From a virus, in the IMG/VR virus record IMGVR_UViG_3300046007_005839, positions 1-58,610 of that record: DNA of 58,610 bases; one strand, 5' to 3'. The position numbers and the translations under genes were made by a program. Of this stretch, positions 47,006-57,494 are shown piece after piece. The notes under the pieces were generated by a model. That model was not told where the DNA came from, made no database searches, and saw only the letters and a list, made by a program, of their open reading frames with translations. The first letter of the stretch is position 1; every line of letters begins with the position of its first letter.

Positions 47006-50000
47006 TTATCTCAATCCACTCATTCCTTCTATCAAACTCTTTCGATACTTGTTCTCTTGTTCTCTCGTTAGATACCGTCTCATCGTCTCAGCCCCAGCGC
47101 CTTCCTCTGCGCCTTCGACAAAGCTCAGATATCTCGCTGCTTTCATCGGCTGCCTTTCCAACGAAGGCATGATCTGATTCTGACTTGTCTTATACTTCCT
47201 AATCCGGCTCGCATAATCTTCTCGTGATGTTGCGCTTTCACGGGCAGTTTTCACTAACTCAAATGCCTCTTCGCCGGTCTTCTCTGTCACAGAACCACGC
47301 TCAAACTCCTGCTCTGCAAGGTTCTCATAACTCACAGGGAACATTCCATTCGACCGACCAGTTCCACTCAGCTCTTCAAACAACCGCATCTTGCGCCGAT
47401 CAGCACTGCGTAGATTTTCCGTACCTTCATTCGCAATCTCGTCTACCCAGTTATTGGCGACGCGCAGCATCTGAGTCTTTCCGACAATAACATTCTCTCC
47501 AAAGCGTTGCAGCACAAGCCCAACATCTTCGCCCTTGTCAATCGCCGTTATGGCTCCAGCGAGATTCTTCGCAAGGTCTGTCGCCAATTCAGCGGCAGGA
47601 AAAACTCCCACTGCCGATTGAGTATCTCCAACCAAAGCATTGATTGGCATCATTGCAAGATCACCCGCAAAGCCAAACGTACCTGTCTTCTGGGCCATCA
47701 TCATCAATTTCTGTAGAAGCAATTCGCCACCATCAGTGCCGATAGTTCCTTCATTCTGCTCAGCCCAGCTTTGAAGCTCGCTCCAATTAACAGCCTTCGA
47801 TTCCTTGTTATTGAGCCATTCCTGAATCTGCTCAATAGCTCCGCCGCCAGCCATACCAACAAGCACTTGAGCAATCAGAGGCTTAAGGTTACCTTGCATC
47901 GCAGGCTCGACCGCAAACTTGCGGAAGTTATTCATCTGGCCCATGCTCCACTTGCTCCATGTCAAGTAAGGTGCGGCACCACCTTCAAGGAACCAAGCGG
48001 GCAACTGACGCATATCATAAGAACCTTGCATCATACGGCCAAACTGTGCCGCAAGATCCATGTCTGATTGTGTGCGCCAGTCGCTGTTGAGTGTATCCAG
48101 AAAGCGCACAGCGTCTTTGTCGCCCGTGGCTGCCTTACGCTTGTTAATGCTCACGATCATCTCGCCCTGTGCCTGAGCCAGCGTGCGTGCAACAGACTCT
48201 AGCTTGCTTGATCCTGTGATAAACCCAAGCCCGTCCAAAACTTTCTGCATATACTTACCAGCATCCTCACCCATACCAACAACTTGATGAAAGTTCTGAT
48301 GCGCATTAGGATTATTCAAACCAGACTCGATCGAGCGCGCCTGTAGTTTGCTCCAATTACTAAGCTTCTCAGCCATTCCACCCATGTAAGCACCGTAATC
48401 ACCAAGCCCAATATAAGCAAGAGGCTTCGTGATTGTGCCGCCCACGTCGCCGATACGCGAAATAGTCTGCAACGCAAGAGCACTAGCCATAGAGCCAAAT
48501 GAACGCACTGTTTTACCGGGCATCTGCAAAGGCTGTCCGCTAAACTCACGCATTACAGACTGCACGCTAGGATCAGGCGCAATCACATCCGTATTTTGCA
48601 ACACGCTTGCTGGGATATCTTGATCGTTAAAGAACTTCTTCGAACCCAATGCCGCCATAATTTCTGGCGACTTCTCGAAGTGTTCTTGTGAGGCATAGTC
48701 CTTAGCCGAACGTCGATTGTAATTCTCAAACACTTTCCGGAAGTCTTTCTCAATCCAGCTTTCCGGAAGCGGCCGACCCATAGGCTTACGAGCACCTGCA
48801 AATGTTGCCGGGGCAGAAGGATCAAAATTTTGATTTATAAGCGCACGCCTTTCTTCAAAGTCTGCAAGAGCTTTTTCTTGCGCCTTGTTCTGCTGCATTC
48901 CTTTAGACAGATAATCATCCGTCGCGTCGCGCAGATAGTCATCCTTGAGTTTCTGATATTCAGGAGTTCCAACTTTAGATGCTAGGATGTCTCGAACCTC
49001 GTCAGATTCCTTCTGACCAGGCAGCCAAAACTCGCTCTCAATACGATCACGCAAACCTTTGCCGCTACGAATCTGATGACCAGCTTTGTTGGCTTCATTG
49101 ACCCAGAAAGGCTTAGCCTGTGTGCGCCATTCATTATAAGCCGCCGCGATCGCAGGCGCAGGTGTAATCAACTGTTGATTCCTATATTCGTTATACAGAT
49201 GCGAAGTAAGTTTTGCCGCGTCGCTATAACTCAACTTGGAGATAGAAGTCCCAAGCGATCGAGCCTTACCGAGCATTGAGTCAGCGGTGTTATACGCACG
49301 AGTCATTGCGCGACCGACGGTTTCATAAATGCCGCCGCGCCGTGTGATCTGGTCGATCTCGCTGAGTGTTTTGTCGATGCGGCCTTTGACTGCATCGGCG
49401 GCTTTGCCGACAGGACCGCGTTGATAACGGATGTCAGAACTATCCGCAGAAGGCTCACTCTTGGCAGGCCCAAGTATTCTATAACCATCTTCACGATCAT
49501 TCAAAACGCCGTCAACAATCTCAGCGTTAGGATACTTACTCTTCAATTCCGCTATGTAATCGTGAGGATAAGGTTCAAACGAGTCAACATCATGGATAAT
49601 TTTAGTAACTTGTTCAGGCTTAAAACGTCCACGAAGAGCATTGTTATTAGCATCTATAACACCGCGAGGTGATTCAATCTCCATTACGAATGCGTCAGGC
49701 CAAATTTTTCCCTGCGCCATATGACGCAAGCCAGTTTGATCATCAGCGGGATCTTGAAAGCTTCTGTAGTATTTATCTTCGCTAGGCAAAAACTCCGGCG
49801 CATTTTCAATCCCAGGATATTTAGGGTTTGCTTCTTCGTAAGCTTGATATTTCTCAAAGTAAGCATTCATCGCTTTCTTTGAGTCAGCTTCTAAAGCTTT
49901 AATACCTTCTCGATCGTATGGATTTTGTTGCTTGTAATCTCTTTCAGCTTCTTGAGCTTGCTTTAATTGAGCCTCTAAAGTTTTTAATTCAGGAGGCTTT

Positions 50001-51820
50001 TCACCCCGCTGCATCCTTTCTTCTCCAACATCACCAGTCTTCGCCACAGCAACACCCTTCCAAGGCACAGCCTCAGTGGTCGCATAGTCCATCCAAGCAA
50101 GAGCGTCTTCGGGCGACATCTTGCCTGTGGCTATTCTTTTAATATTTGCTTTGAACGCAGCAAACCAAGCGCGCAACTCGCCACGATTAACATTCGGCAG
50201 TCTCTCACCAAACGCCTGAATAAGTCCTTCTTCGAGCGCAATGTCGTTAGCTTGCTCTTGCGTGATCTTGCCCGCCCGAACTTCATCCTGACGCGCTGCA
50301 AGCTCAGCCTTGTATGCTGGAGAATCGAGAGCAGTATCCATCAGCGAGCGGCGCATTCCTTTATTCGTCACGCCTCTAAATACATCATGACCGATCTCAT
50401 GAATAGCCGTATCAGCCGTGGCCATAAATGGATTGATGCGAATGACTCTATCACCAGTCTTCTTATCAACCAAAAATATACCACGCACTTCTTGACCATC
50501 GTCTGCAAAAGTGCGCTCTAGTTCAATCTTCAAGCCGCGACGATTAGCGATCGCATTCGCACGATTGATGTCTTCTTGCGTGATGCTGTTTGAAGCTTCT
50601 TCACCCGCGCGAGAAAAACGCTTTGAGATATCATCATAGATCTCTTGCGCGGCTGCTATGTTTTCCTGATTACCACTCTGCTTAGCTTCGTTTAATAGAT
50701 CTTGAGCAGCCTTTGCATCTTCTGTAAGAACAGTTTCACCGGGGCGACCAGAAACAACTTCACCTTCAGTAGGACCTTCAATCTGTTTGAAAGCGTTCTC
50801 CAAAGATTCGTCAGCTTTCTCGGCAATAAAAGCCTTACGTTCTTCTGGATTGTATCCAAGTTGTTTACGACCTTCATTAGGAAGTTGTCGTTGAGCAGGC
50901 TCAGCTTCAATAAAAGGTCGTTCAAGAGCACCTGGCTGACGACCAACACCTTCTGGAGAGATGTCAATTTCAACATCAGCAAAAGGTTGATTAAGTAGAC
51001 GACCAGACTCATCATACCTCGGAGCATTAAGAGCTCTGCGCTGTTGACCAACTCCAACGCTCTCAGGGCTAAGCACTTCAGCCGTTTGCGTAGGTACGGT
51101 TTGTTTTCGCGCACGAGCCTCAGCGAGATCAGGATCAGGAAGTCGTGCATTCTCAGGAAGATCCTGAAAACCAATAGCTCTACCAAGTGCAGTAGGTTTG
51201 TTGAACAATGATCCAAGCGCAACGTCAGCTGCAAAACGAGGCACAGAAAACTCGCCGCCTTCGCTCATGTTAACAAGCTGACCGGCGGTTGAGCCTGCGA
51301 CATTCGCCCCTACATTCATAGCAGGTGCAAGGAACTCAGGCTTAGATAAAGCTTCTCGTAGAGTCGCAGTGCCTCCGGTAGCAGGCCGCAACAAACCACT
51401 CAGCCCTTTAATTGACGGACGCATTGCCAGCGCATTCGGAGCAAAGCCGCCTAGATACGAATAGATAGGCTGATCTTGTTCTGCTTGAGCCATCTGCTGC
51501 AAAGCCTCAGGCGCATAGTTTTCTAAGACAGCCTGCTGAGCTTTCCCTGTTCCATAACCACCCAGAAGACCAGCACCCAGCATAACTGGAACGCCTACCA
51601 AAGGATTGGCTGCAGCAAGCGGCATAAACGGAGCACTTGCTGCCATAGCGCCACCAGTAGGCAACACACTACCCGCAAACGAAGTAAGCCCCGCTCGAAG
51701 CGGCGACATTACTTCTTTCTTTTGTACAGGATTCTCAAAGATATTACCCTGATCATCTACATCGTAGACGGTCGGATCATATCCGTTATTCTTCAGCCAT
51801 TGATATTGTGCTTGTGTCAT
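47006..51820 (-). CDS. Large polyvalent/ejection-type virion protein with zincin motif (1604 aa, full-length copy)
   Basis: Glycine/alanine-rich hydrophobic stretch at about 40-95, long charged and helical regions, a zinc-protease-type TAIHEIGHDVF with HEIGH at about 474-478 and acidic residues EEGLIQAFGE some 70 residues later, then a module FLPSEDKYYRSFQDPADDQT like those of phage large polyvalent proteins. The C-terminal part (PYLTWSKWSMGQMNNFRKFA and GMAGGGAIEQIQEWL) is a pattern I know from giant virion proteins of podoviruses. Probably ejected with the DNA, with the zincin acting in the cell or envelope. The last late gene before the terminator. Confidence 0.85.
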   Translation of the reverse strand: MTQAQYQWLKNNGYDPTVYDVDDQGNIFENPVQKKEVMSPLRAGLTSFAGSVLPTGGAMAASAPFMPLAAANPLVGVPVMLGAGLLGGYGTGKAQQAVLENYAPEALQQMAQAEQDQPIYSYLGGFAPNALAMRPSIKGLSGLLRPATGGTATLREALSKPEFLAPAMNVGANVAGSTAGQLVNMSEGGEFSVPRFAADVALGSLFNKPTALGRAIGFQDLPENARLPDPDLAEARARKQTVPTQTAEVLSPESVGVGQQRRALNAPRYDESGRLLNQPFADVEIDISPEGVGRQPGALERPFIEAEPAQRQLPNEGRKQLGYNPEERKAFIAEKADESLENAFKQIEGPTEGEVVSGRPGETVLTEDAKAAQDLLNEAKQSGNQENIAAAQEIYDDISKRFSRAGEEASNSITQEDINRANAIANRRGLKIELERTFADDGQEVRGIFLVDKKTGDRVIRINPFMATADTAIHEIGHDVFRGVTNKGMRRSLMDTALDSPAYKAELAARQDEVRAGKITQEQANDIALEEGLIQAFGERLPNVNRGELRAWFAAFKANIKRIATGKMSPEDALAWMDYATTEAVPWKGVAVAKTGDVGEERMQRGEKPPELKTLEAQLKQAQEAERDYKQQNPYDREGIKALEADSKKAMNAYFEKYQAYEEANPKYPGIENAPEFLPSEDKYYRSFQDPADDQTGLRHMAQGKIWPDAFVMEIESPRGVIDANNNALRGRFKPEQVTKIIHDVDSFEPYPHDYIAELKSKYPNAEIVDGVLNDREDGYRILGPAKSEPSADSSDIRYQRGPVGKAADAVKGRIDKTLSEIDQITRRGGIYETVGRAMTRAYNTADSMLGKARSLGTSISKLSYSDAAKLTSHLYNEYRNQQLITPAPAIAAAYNEWRTQAKPFWVNEANKAGHQIRSGKGLRDRIESEFWLPGQKESDEVRDILASKVGTPEYQKLKDDYLRDATDDYLSKGMQQNKAQEKALADFEERRALINQNFDPSAPATFAGARKPMGRPLPESWIEKDFRKVFENYNRRSAKDYASQEHFEKSPEIMAALGSKKFFNDQDIPASVLQNTDVIAPDPSVQSVMREFSGQPLQMPGKTVRSFGSMASALALQTISRIGDVGGTITKPLAYIGLGDYGAYMGGMAEKLSNWSKLQARSIESGLNNPNAHQNFHQVVGMGEDAGKYMQKVLDGLGFITGSSKLESVARTLAQAQGEMIVSINKRKAATGDKDAVRFLDTLNSDWRTQSDMDLAAQFGRMMQGSYDMRQLPAWFLEGGAAPYLTWSKWSMGQMNNFRKFAVEPAMQGNLKPLIAQVLVGMAGGGAIEQIQEWLNNKESKAVNWSELQSWAEQNEGTIGTDGGELLLQKLMMMAQKTGTFGFAGDLAMMPINALVGDTQSAVGVFPAAELATDLAKNLAGAITAIDKGEDVGLVLQRFGENVIVGKTQMLRVANNWVDEIANEGTENLRSADRRKMRLFEELSGTGRSNGMFPVSYENLAEQEFERGSVTEKTGEEAFELVKTARESATSREDYASRIRKYKTSQNQIMPSLERQPMKAARYLSFVEGAEEGAGAETMRRYLTREQENKYRKSLIEGMSGLR

Positions 51821-51825
51821 ATAAA

Positions 51826-53061
51826 TTAAAACATAGGACCGTAATCAACAACATTCTCAGTTCCTCGAGCAGCCTCACGTGCCTTCATACGTTTAAGAAC
51901 ATCAGGATCTTGCTGTGCTCCAGAACTAAACAAAGTCTTATAAATGTCAGTTCCTAAAGCACGCAAAGGATCTGTAGCGGTAGTAGCAGCTGAGCCAAAA
52001 GCTTCACCTGCACCACGCATAAAACGTGGAACAATAGCCGTGTTAGGAACTTCAGGTGCAGGCGGAGGCGGTTTGACAATAGGCTTACTGGTAAGTCTAT
52101 CAACCTCTACATCGCCAATAGAACGAGCCGGCGGCTTTGAGCCCTCGCCAGTAAGCATACGGAATCCAGCAGGCCGACCGGGCATTGCATCAGAAATGCG
52201 CATTACCTCAGGTTGAAATACGGCAAGGTCTCCTTCAGGAGTTTGGAACAATCCATCTCCGATACCCTGATAACGAGGTTTTTTTACGGAGGCTTCTGCA
52301 GCGGCTACTCTACGCTCTTCAAGAGCTAGTTTAGCGGCGTCAGCAGCTTCCCTACGAACCATGTCTGCATCTCTGAGAACATCTTCGTTACCTTCTTTAA
52401 GAAGCGCAAGATCAATGGCATTTTGTCGTTCAATCTCATCTTGAATTTCTTTATCTGCTAAACGTTTTTGCTCAATATCAAACCGACGCTGGGGACCTTT
52501 CTCACGCAAAGCAATCTCATCCTCAAGATCTTGCTTACGTTCAGCTCGCTCTTTTGCCGCCTTAGCATCCGCACGCCACTCAGCCCCTTGAGCCTGCTGG
52601 GCCTCAATGTTCATGCGATTCGATGGATCGCCTAGGAAGCTACGAAAAAATCCTGAGGGTTTATAAGGCACATTCTCGCCACCGATGGCCTTGCTAGGAT
52701 CATAGTTAGGATTAGCGCGTTCAGGAACTAATCCACTAAAATCAAGACGAGGACCGCCGCCTTGAATCATAAACCGAGGATCGACTCCCCGTTGAGTAAT
52801 AGGCTGCTGAGTCTCGACCCGCGGCGCATTAGGATCTTCTCCGCTCTCGGCATCAATGATCGGATTGTATTCCTGCGGCGAAGGCAAAGCAGGGCCGCCT
52901 TCAATCGGACGAGACGCCAGAGGCGCGCCCGCAGCAGCTTTCTTTCCCGAGAACAACGTCGGATCAATAGTCGCACGACGCTGAGGGGTAGTAGAAGGCC
53001 GTCTCGCATAGCGAGCCTGTGCAACATTCTGCCTAGCGTAACTCATGATGTCTTTAGCCAT
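51826..53061 (-). CDS. Putative internal virion protein (411 aa, right copy)
   Basis: Counterpart of 2519-3757. The N-terminal 150 residues and the stretch LALEERRVAAAEASVKKPRY are nearly the same; the central helix differs by substitutions and a short length change, and the last 50 residues are quite different (RFMRGAGEAFGSAATTATDP against RFGRSAGEYLKGVTTTATDP). Unknown function. Confidence 0.75.
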   Translation of the reverse strand: MAKDIMSYARQNVAQARYARRPSTTPQRRATIDPTLFSGKKAAAGAPLASRPIEGGPALPSPQEYNPIIDAESGEDPNAPRVETQQPITQRGVDPRFMIQGGGPRLDFSGLVPERANPNYDPSKAIGGENVPYKPSGFFRSFLGDPSNRMNIEAQQAQGAEWRADAKAAKERAERKQDLEDEIALREKGPQRRFDIEQKRLADKEIQDEIERQNAIDLALLKEGNEDVLRDADMVRREAADAAKLALEERRVAAAEASVKKPRYQGIGDGLFQTPEGDLAVFQPEVMRISDAMPGRPAGFRMLTGEGSKPPARSIGDVEVDRLTSKPIVKPPPPAPEVPNTAIVPRFMRGAGEAFGSAATTATDPLRALGTDIYKTLFSSGAQQDPDVLKRMKAREAARGTENVVDYGPMF

Positions 53062-53066
53062 AATAT

Positions 53067-53465
53067 TTATTCTACAAAGTTCTCACCAGCACTTGTCACA
53101 GCGCCAGTATGTTTCTGAATGTTTACGAAAATTAAAGGAAGGTTGTCGTTTTGTAGCCAGTGTCTTTCGCCCTTGCGAATATTATAAAGTCTGAAATCAA
53201 AGAAAGGCCACATCTTGGTGATGTGACCTTTGTTGATTACTCCTTTTCCAAAGAGCTTAAAGAACTTACCATCAAAGTCGTGATGATGTGGCGGGACAAA
53301 TGTCAGTGCGGGTAAATGCCAGAGTTCCACGGCCCAGCGGCCAACCTTAAGTTGAACACCGCGGCAGGAACGCCAGCGCGTTCGCCGTAGTAATCCCACA
53401 GAGCGAGATAAGTTTTCTGGAGCGGACTGAATATCCATCCAAATCCTTTGCCATTGACATACCAC
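53067..53465 (-). CDS. Conserved protein overlapping the 435-aa gene (132 aa, right copy)
   Basis: Same length, frame and overlap as 3763-4161. The segment from PPHHHDFDGKFFKLFGKG on is almost unchanged. Conservation of both the ATG and the length between diverged copies supports a real product, although the start is unresolved. Confidence 0.6.
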   Translation of the reverse strand: MVCQWQRIWMDIQSAPENLSRSVGLLRRTRWRSCRGVQLKVGRWAVELWHLPALTFVPPHHHDFDGKFFKLFGKGVINKGHITKMWPFFDFRLYNIRKGERHWLQNDNLPLIFVNIQKHTGAVTSAGENFVE

Positions 53466-54610
53466 TCAGCATGAGCGGTCATCGGCTTGATGAGAAGGGC
53501 GTTAACAACCGCGCGCCAGACTTTTGATTCCCTCATGCGAGGCACCAAGAAACGACTCATCATCCGATAGCCCTCGCGAATCCGCGGCGTATAGTGCAAA
53601 TCACGCGACACCTTCACAGCATCGGGGATATTCTCCCAGCCGTAATAAGCCTCTGCAAAAGTCCAGCAGCAAGACGGCAAAGAACCCATGACCTGCGAGA
53701 ACTGATCGAGCGCAGTTTTGCGTTGAGCATTGATTTGATTCTCCTGCTGACGCATCTGACTCGCGTTGCCAAACAGATTCATGCCCATCGCGTTAGACTC
53801 TTGTCCGACCTCACGCGCAGCGCCCGTGCGAGCCTCACCTTGATTGATCGAGGGGCGACCAGTCGTGAGCTGGAAGGTATCAATACGCGACGACAAAGGC
53901 TGCACTGAGCCAGCAGCCAACTGAGCAGCATTAGCAATCGCACTTTGACGTTGTTGCTTTCGTGCTTCTCCCGCGCCACCAAAGGCCATCGCATTCGAGA
54001 CAGTCGAAGTCGCCGTCGGGGTCGCTCCAACACCACGCGCAAAGTTCTCACGCGCCATTGACCTATCAATCTCAGCGCGCTCAGCCCCACTCAAGCCTGC
54101 ATTGGGATCAGTCAGCGAGCCTTGAAGCTGTTCAAGATTCGCCAGAGCCAACTCACGCGCACGATAAGCTTCAGGATCAGCCTCACGCTGAGTACGCATG
54201 GCCTCACGCACAAGCTCTCGGCCGGTGCCACTCACGATCCCGAGATCAGTCTCAGCTTGAGCCTGTGCATTCTGCCGGGCAATGTCAGATCCAATGCGCG
54301 CAAACTCAGGCCCAAACTGCTCATACAACCGTGCATTCAATGCCTGCTCGCGCGGCGAAATCTCTTCGCGCAACTTCTGCATCTCAGGCTCATACTGCCG
54401 TGCAGCAGCGACTTGCTGTTGAATCATCGGGATAATGTTTTCCCGATAAGCCTTCATGACCTCAGCCATAGATTCTTGAGTCGTTGCGGCTGGCGAGCCT
54501 CCGTTACGATAATATCCCAGAGGAATATCATTGTCGACTTCAAGACGAGAAGATTCCCAGACCATCGAGTGGCTGAGAACTTTAGAGAGATTAAACTCAA
54601 ATGTGTTCAT
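53303..54610 (-). CDS. Putative virion protein, Ala/Gln-rich helix region (435 aa, right copy)
   Basis: Counterpart of 3999-5306, equal in length, with scattered conservative changes and a divergent first 30 residues. Same four-base overlap with the upstream gene. Role as for the left copy. Confidence 0.75.
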   Translation of the reverse strand: MNTFEFNLSKVLSHSMVWESSRLEVDNDIPLGYYRNGGSPAATTQESMAEVMKAYRENIIPMIQQQVAAARQYEPEMQKLREEISPREQALNARLYEQFGPEFARIGSDIARQNAQAQAETDLGIVSGTGRELVREAMRTQREADPEAYRARELALANLEQLQGSLTDPNAGLSGAERAEIDRSMARENFARGVGATPTATSTVSNAMAFGGAGEARKQQRQSAIANAAQLAAGSVQPLSSRIDTFQLTTGRPSINQGEARTGAAREVGQESNAMGMNLFGNASQMRQQENQINAQRKTALDQFSQVMGSLPSCCWTFAEAYYGWENIPDAVKVSRDLHYTPRIREGYRMMSRFLVPRMRESKVWRAVVNALLIKPMTAHAEWYVNGKGFGWIFSPLQKTYLALWDYYGERAGVPAAVFNLRLAAGPWNSGIYPH

Positions 54611-54972
54611 TGTTTTACGAAGTCTGAAATTCTATACTGCACATTCTTCTTACTCTTGCGCCGCGCACCGCTCACAGTCCAGCCGGGATAAAGTGCATTC
54701 CACGCCCCGACGGCTTGGAATAAAGAGCCATGGTCGCCAAGAATATTCAGAATGTGTATGTTCTTACGTTCACTATCAAGCTCGCACCATAGTACGATCA
54801 AAGGGGTTTCGTTCTCTTTCTCAAGAACAAACAACTCATTGTTTTCATTCTTAAGAATCCGATCACAATGCATGACGATGTCAACGTCGGAAGCTTTTCC
54901 GAAACAACTCTCGCGCCCGGGATGCTGCAAGACCCATTCGAAAAGCTTTACGGCGTTGATAGCGCAACTCAT
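54607..54972 (-). CDS. Small GNAT-like virion-associated protein (121 aa, right copy)
   Basis: Counterpart of 5303-5668. Same length and overlaps; about one residue in six differs, mostly conservatively, as expected for a selected protein. Confidence 0.65.
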   Translation of the reverse strand: MSCAINAVKLFEWVLQHPGRESCFGKASDVDIVMHCDRILKNENNELFVLEKENETPLIVLWCELDSERKNIHILNILGDHGSLFQAVGAWNALYPGWTVSGARRKSKKNVQYRISDFVKQ

Positions 54973-57494
54973 ACTGGTTGAAAATACCTATCCAGAATTG
55001 AGCCAGTTGCAGTTTTGCAAACAAACTCAACCGAAAGCTTGCTCACGATAGCTTCCCAGTAAGCTCCTTCGGCGGCCGCAAAGCGCGATTGAGCAATGGG
55101 AGGATTGTGTACGGTAGTAAGAGACTTGCCGCCAGCGCCGCTGATAATAACGGGTAGCCCATTCCAGTCAAGCCTTTCAACCAAAGCGCTAGTTCCAGCC
55201 AAGAGGACAGTCGCGCCCCAGTTCTTAAAGGGCACAGATTGGATAAAGGCCAATGCAGGATTAAGATTCGTAGCGCTATAGTAGTCATTGCCGCTCGTGA
55301 ACGGAGGCTGATGCAGAACAACCCATTTATGCTTCTTAGTGCTATTAGCCAGAGCCAAACGCAGCCATTGAAACTGCACACTGTCCGCCAGAGTCTGAGG
55401 CGGCGTGAAGGCGTTGTCGATCTCAGTCTGGAAGAATGTAGTATCGAGACCAGTATTGATCAAGAAGATGTCAACGTGCTCGGTCGTGTGCTGGAAGTAA
55501 CGCAGATGTTGTTGATAATCAAACAACGGACTGCCCGCGGCCGAGTCATTATCTTCGGTGCCCGGTACGAACAAGAGCTTATTCTTCAAAGCATCCCAGA
55601 AAGGCGTGATGGTTTGAGCCAATGCGCCCACTGTGCCCGGACCGAATCCGCCAAACGGCAGACCATAGTTATGATTGCCGGTGCCGATGACGTTTGTCAG
55701 GCCAGTGATGCGCTTAATCGCGTTATTGAGAGCCTTGCGCCGCGAAACTTCTTCGGCGGTAAATGTTGGCGGCGTAGTTCCACCGACGATATCAGGAATG
55801 CCATCATTCCCAATCACGGCAAAAGTCTCATACTCGGTCGAGATCACAGCCCCAAGCGCATTAACCTTCGGCCACACAGTGCTTTCTTGCACGTCGCCCG
55901 ACACGGAGACCAATGCGCCGTCGGTGTCAAAGCGCATCATCACGCCCACACGATCGCCCTCGGGGCAAACGTCCATAAAGTTAAACTCGGCCGTGTTGAA
56001 CACGCCTTCGGTCAAGCCGCCGTTGTAAGGAATGCTTGAGCTGTTGGCTTTGTTATATGGCAGCGACGTCATATGCACAACTTTACGGCTGACATATTGC
56101 CCATTAACGAACAACGACGCCTCTACAGTTCCACCTTCGACGATGTTGTTGAAGCCAGCGCGCAGAGTCTGCAAGCGCACACTCTTCGTATCATCAGACG
56201 GCGCAACTTCTGATCCATAGAGCGTGACTGTGGCTCTTTCCGCAGATCCGAACAAGCGATAAATCCCAGTCGCCGTCATGAAGTAAGTGTATCTCTTTCC
56301 ACCATCCAACGTAGAAGCAAACTTAAGAATAGTTCCGACGCTGGGATAAATATCAAGAGAGACGAACTTATTCAACAGCATATCAAACCACAGAATGCCA
56401 TTGCCGTAAATCGTCGTGACGGCGAACAACGCATAGTTATCGTGCGTGCCTGTGGCCGCAGAAGTCTGCGTGATGCCGTCGATTAAGGAATTGATTGGGC
56501 CGCTAAAGGGTGCATTCCGACCCTCATATCGGAACTGCATGATCCCGTTGAAGCTCCTGATTCCGGTGTCATGAACAAATGCCACATCCCCTAGCACGTC
56601 CACAACAGAATCGGGATTTAGCGGCCCAATCGAAGAGATAACCTGATTGCGGAAAGTAGGCTCCGCATAGATCAGATTGTTATAGTCCGGATAAACAAGA
56701 TAGCCGGAGTTCTGTGTACCAACGAAGAAACCGCCGTCGATAGAGTTAAGCGTCGAGAGCGCAGTGATGTCGTTATAGTCAACATTCGTAGCCATCGCCA
56801 AAGCTCCGCCCTCGGATTCGTTTGTAGAGGTTTTATCCCCGGCAGGCGTGACTGCGATCACGAAGTTCAAAGGCGCTCCAGTAACTGAGCGCACGATTTG
56901 ATTCTTCTTTTGCGAAGTAGAAGATTCCGCCGCCACAGCATACAAAACACCGTTGTAGAAAACAGGATAATTGGCGACTGGAACATATTCAGGATCGTTT
57001 GAGAGCCACTGCGCATAGGTCTGTGTCACACGAGCAGAACCATCAGGCAGAATAATCCAAGGCTGTGCGACACCATCCATCACAACAAGCGCACTGGGTG
57101 ACGCTCCGACTGGGCCACCGAGCGTGAGTGTGCCGGTCGATGACGTAGCGCCACGGACGGCTCGAATCGTCGACGCGGGCACAAGCGCAGTGTAAACGCG
57201 AGGCTGCACTGAGTTCATTGCGAAAGTCGCAATAAGAACCCAATTACCGCTTGTCGTTTTATAGTAGGCTTTGCCGCCCACGAACGCAATCAGAAGATCC
57301 CCGGCGGCCGTAATGTCTTGAAAGGTCTGGCCGACGGGCAAATCCGCCGAGACGTTCAGAGGAAGCTGCACAGCCTCGACGACATTCTTGCGCACGCGAG
57401 CATTGATAAGAATCCAATACTCGTTTTCAGTCAGCTTCGTAATGTCCGAGAGCTGATTGATGCCGCCAAGCCAATTTGTCCTAGAGATTACCAT
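54969..57494 (-). CDS. Tail tube/nozzle protein with degenerate metallophosphoesterase domain (841 aa, right copy)
   Basis: Counterpart of 5665-8211, seven residues shorter through a small gap near residue 200. The degenerate phosphoesterase motifs are the same (FAVIGNDGIPD, GTGNHNYG, LLFVPGTEDND, VVLHQPPF, LISGAGG-like IISGAGG). Loss of the metal ligands is therefore shared by both variants and is not a sequencing error. Confidence 0.85.
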   Translation of the reverse strand: MVISRTNWLGGINQLSDITKLTENEYWILINARVRKNVVEAVQLPLNVSADLPVGQTFQDITAAGDLLIAFVGGKAYYKTTSGNWVLIATFAMNSVQPRVYTALVPASTIRAVRGATSSTGTLTLGGPVGASPSALVVMDGVAQPWIILPDGSARVTQTYAQWLSNDPEYVPVANYPVFYNGVLYAVAAESSTSQKKNQIVRSVTGAPLNFVIAVTPAGDKTSTNESEGGALAMATNVDYNDITALSTLNSIDGGFFVGTQNSGYLVYPDYNNLIYAEPTFRNQVISSIGPLNPDSVVDVLGDVAFVHDTGIRSFNGIMQFRYEGRNAPFSGPINSLIDGITQTSAATGTHDNYALFAVTTIYGNGILWFDMLLNKFVSLDIYPSVGTILKFASTLDGGKRYTYFMTATGIYRLFGSAERATVTLYGSEVAPSDDTKSVRLQTLRAGFNNIVEGGTVEASLFVNGQYVSRKVVHMTSLPYNKANSSSIPYNGGLTEGVFNTAEFNFMDVCPEGDRVGVMMRFDTDGALVSVSGDVQESTVWPKVNALGAVISTEYETFAVIGNDGIPDIVGGTTPPTFTAEEVSRRKALNNAIKRITGLTNVIGTGNHNYGLPFGGFGPGTVGALAQTITPFWDALKNKLLFVPGTEDNDSAAGSPLFDYQQHLRYFQHTTEHVDIFLINTGLDTTFFQTEIDNAFTPPQTLADSVQFQWLRLALANSTKKHKWVVLHQPPFTSGNDYYSATNLNPALAFIQSVPFKNWGATVLLAGTSALVERLDWNGLPVIISGAGGKSLTTVHNPPIAQSRFAAAEGAYWEAIVSKLSVEFVCKTATGSILDRYFQPV

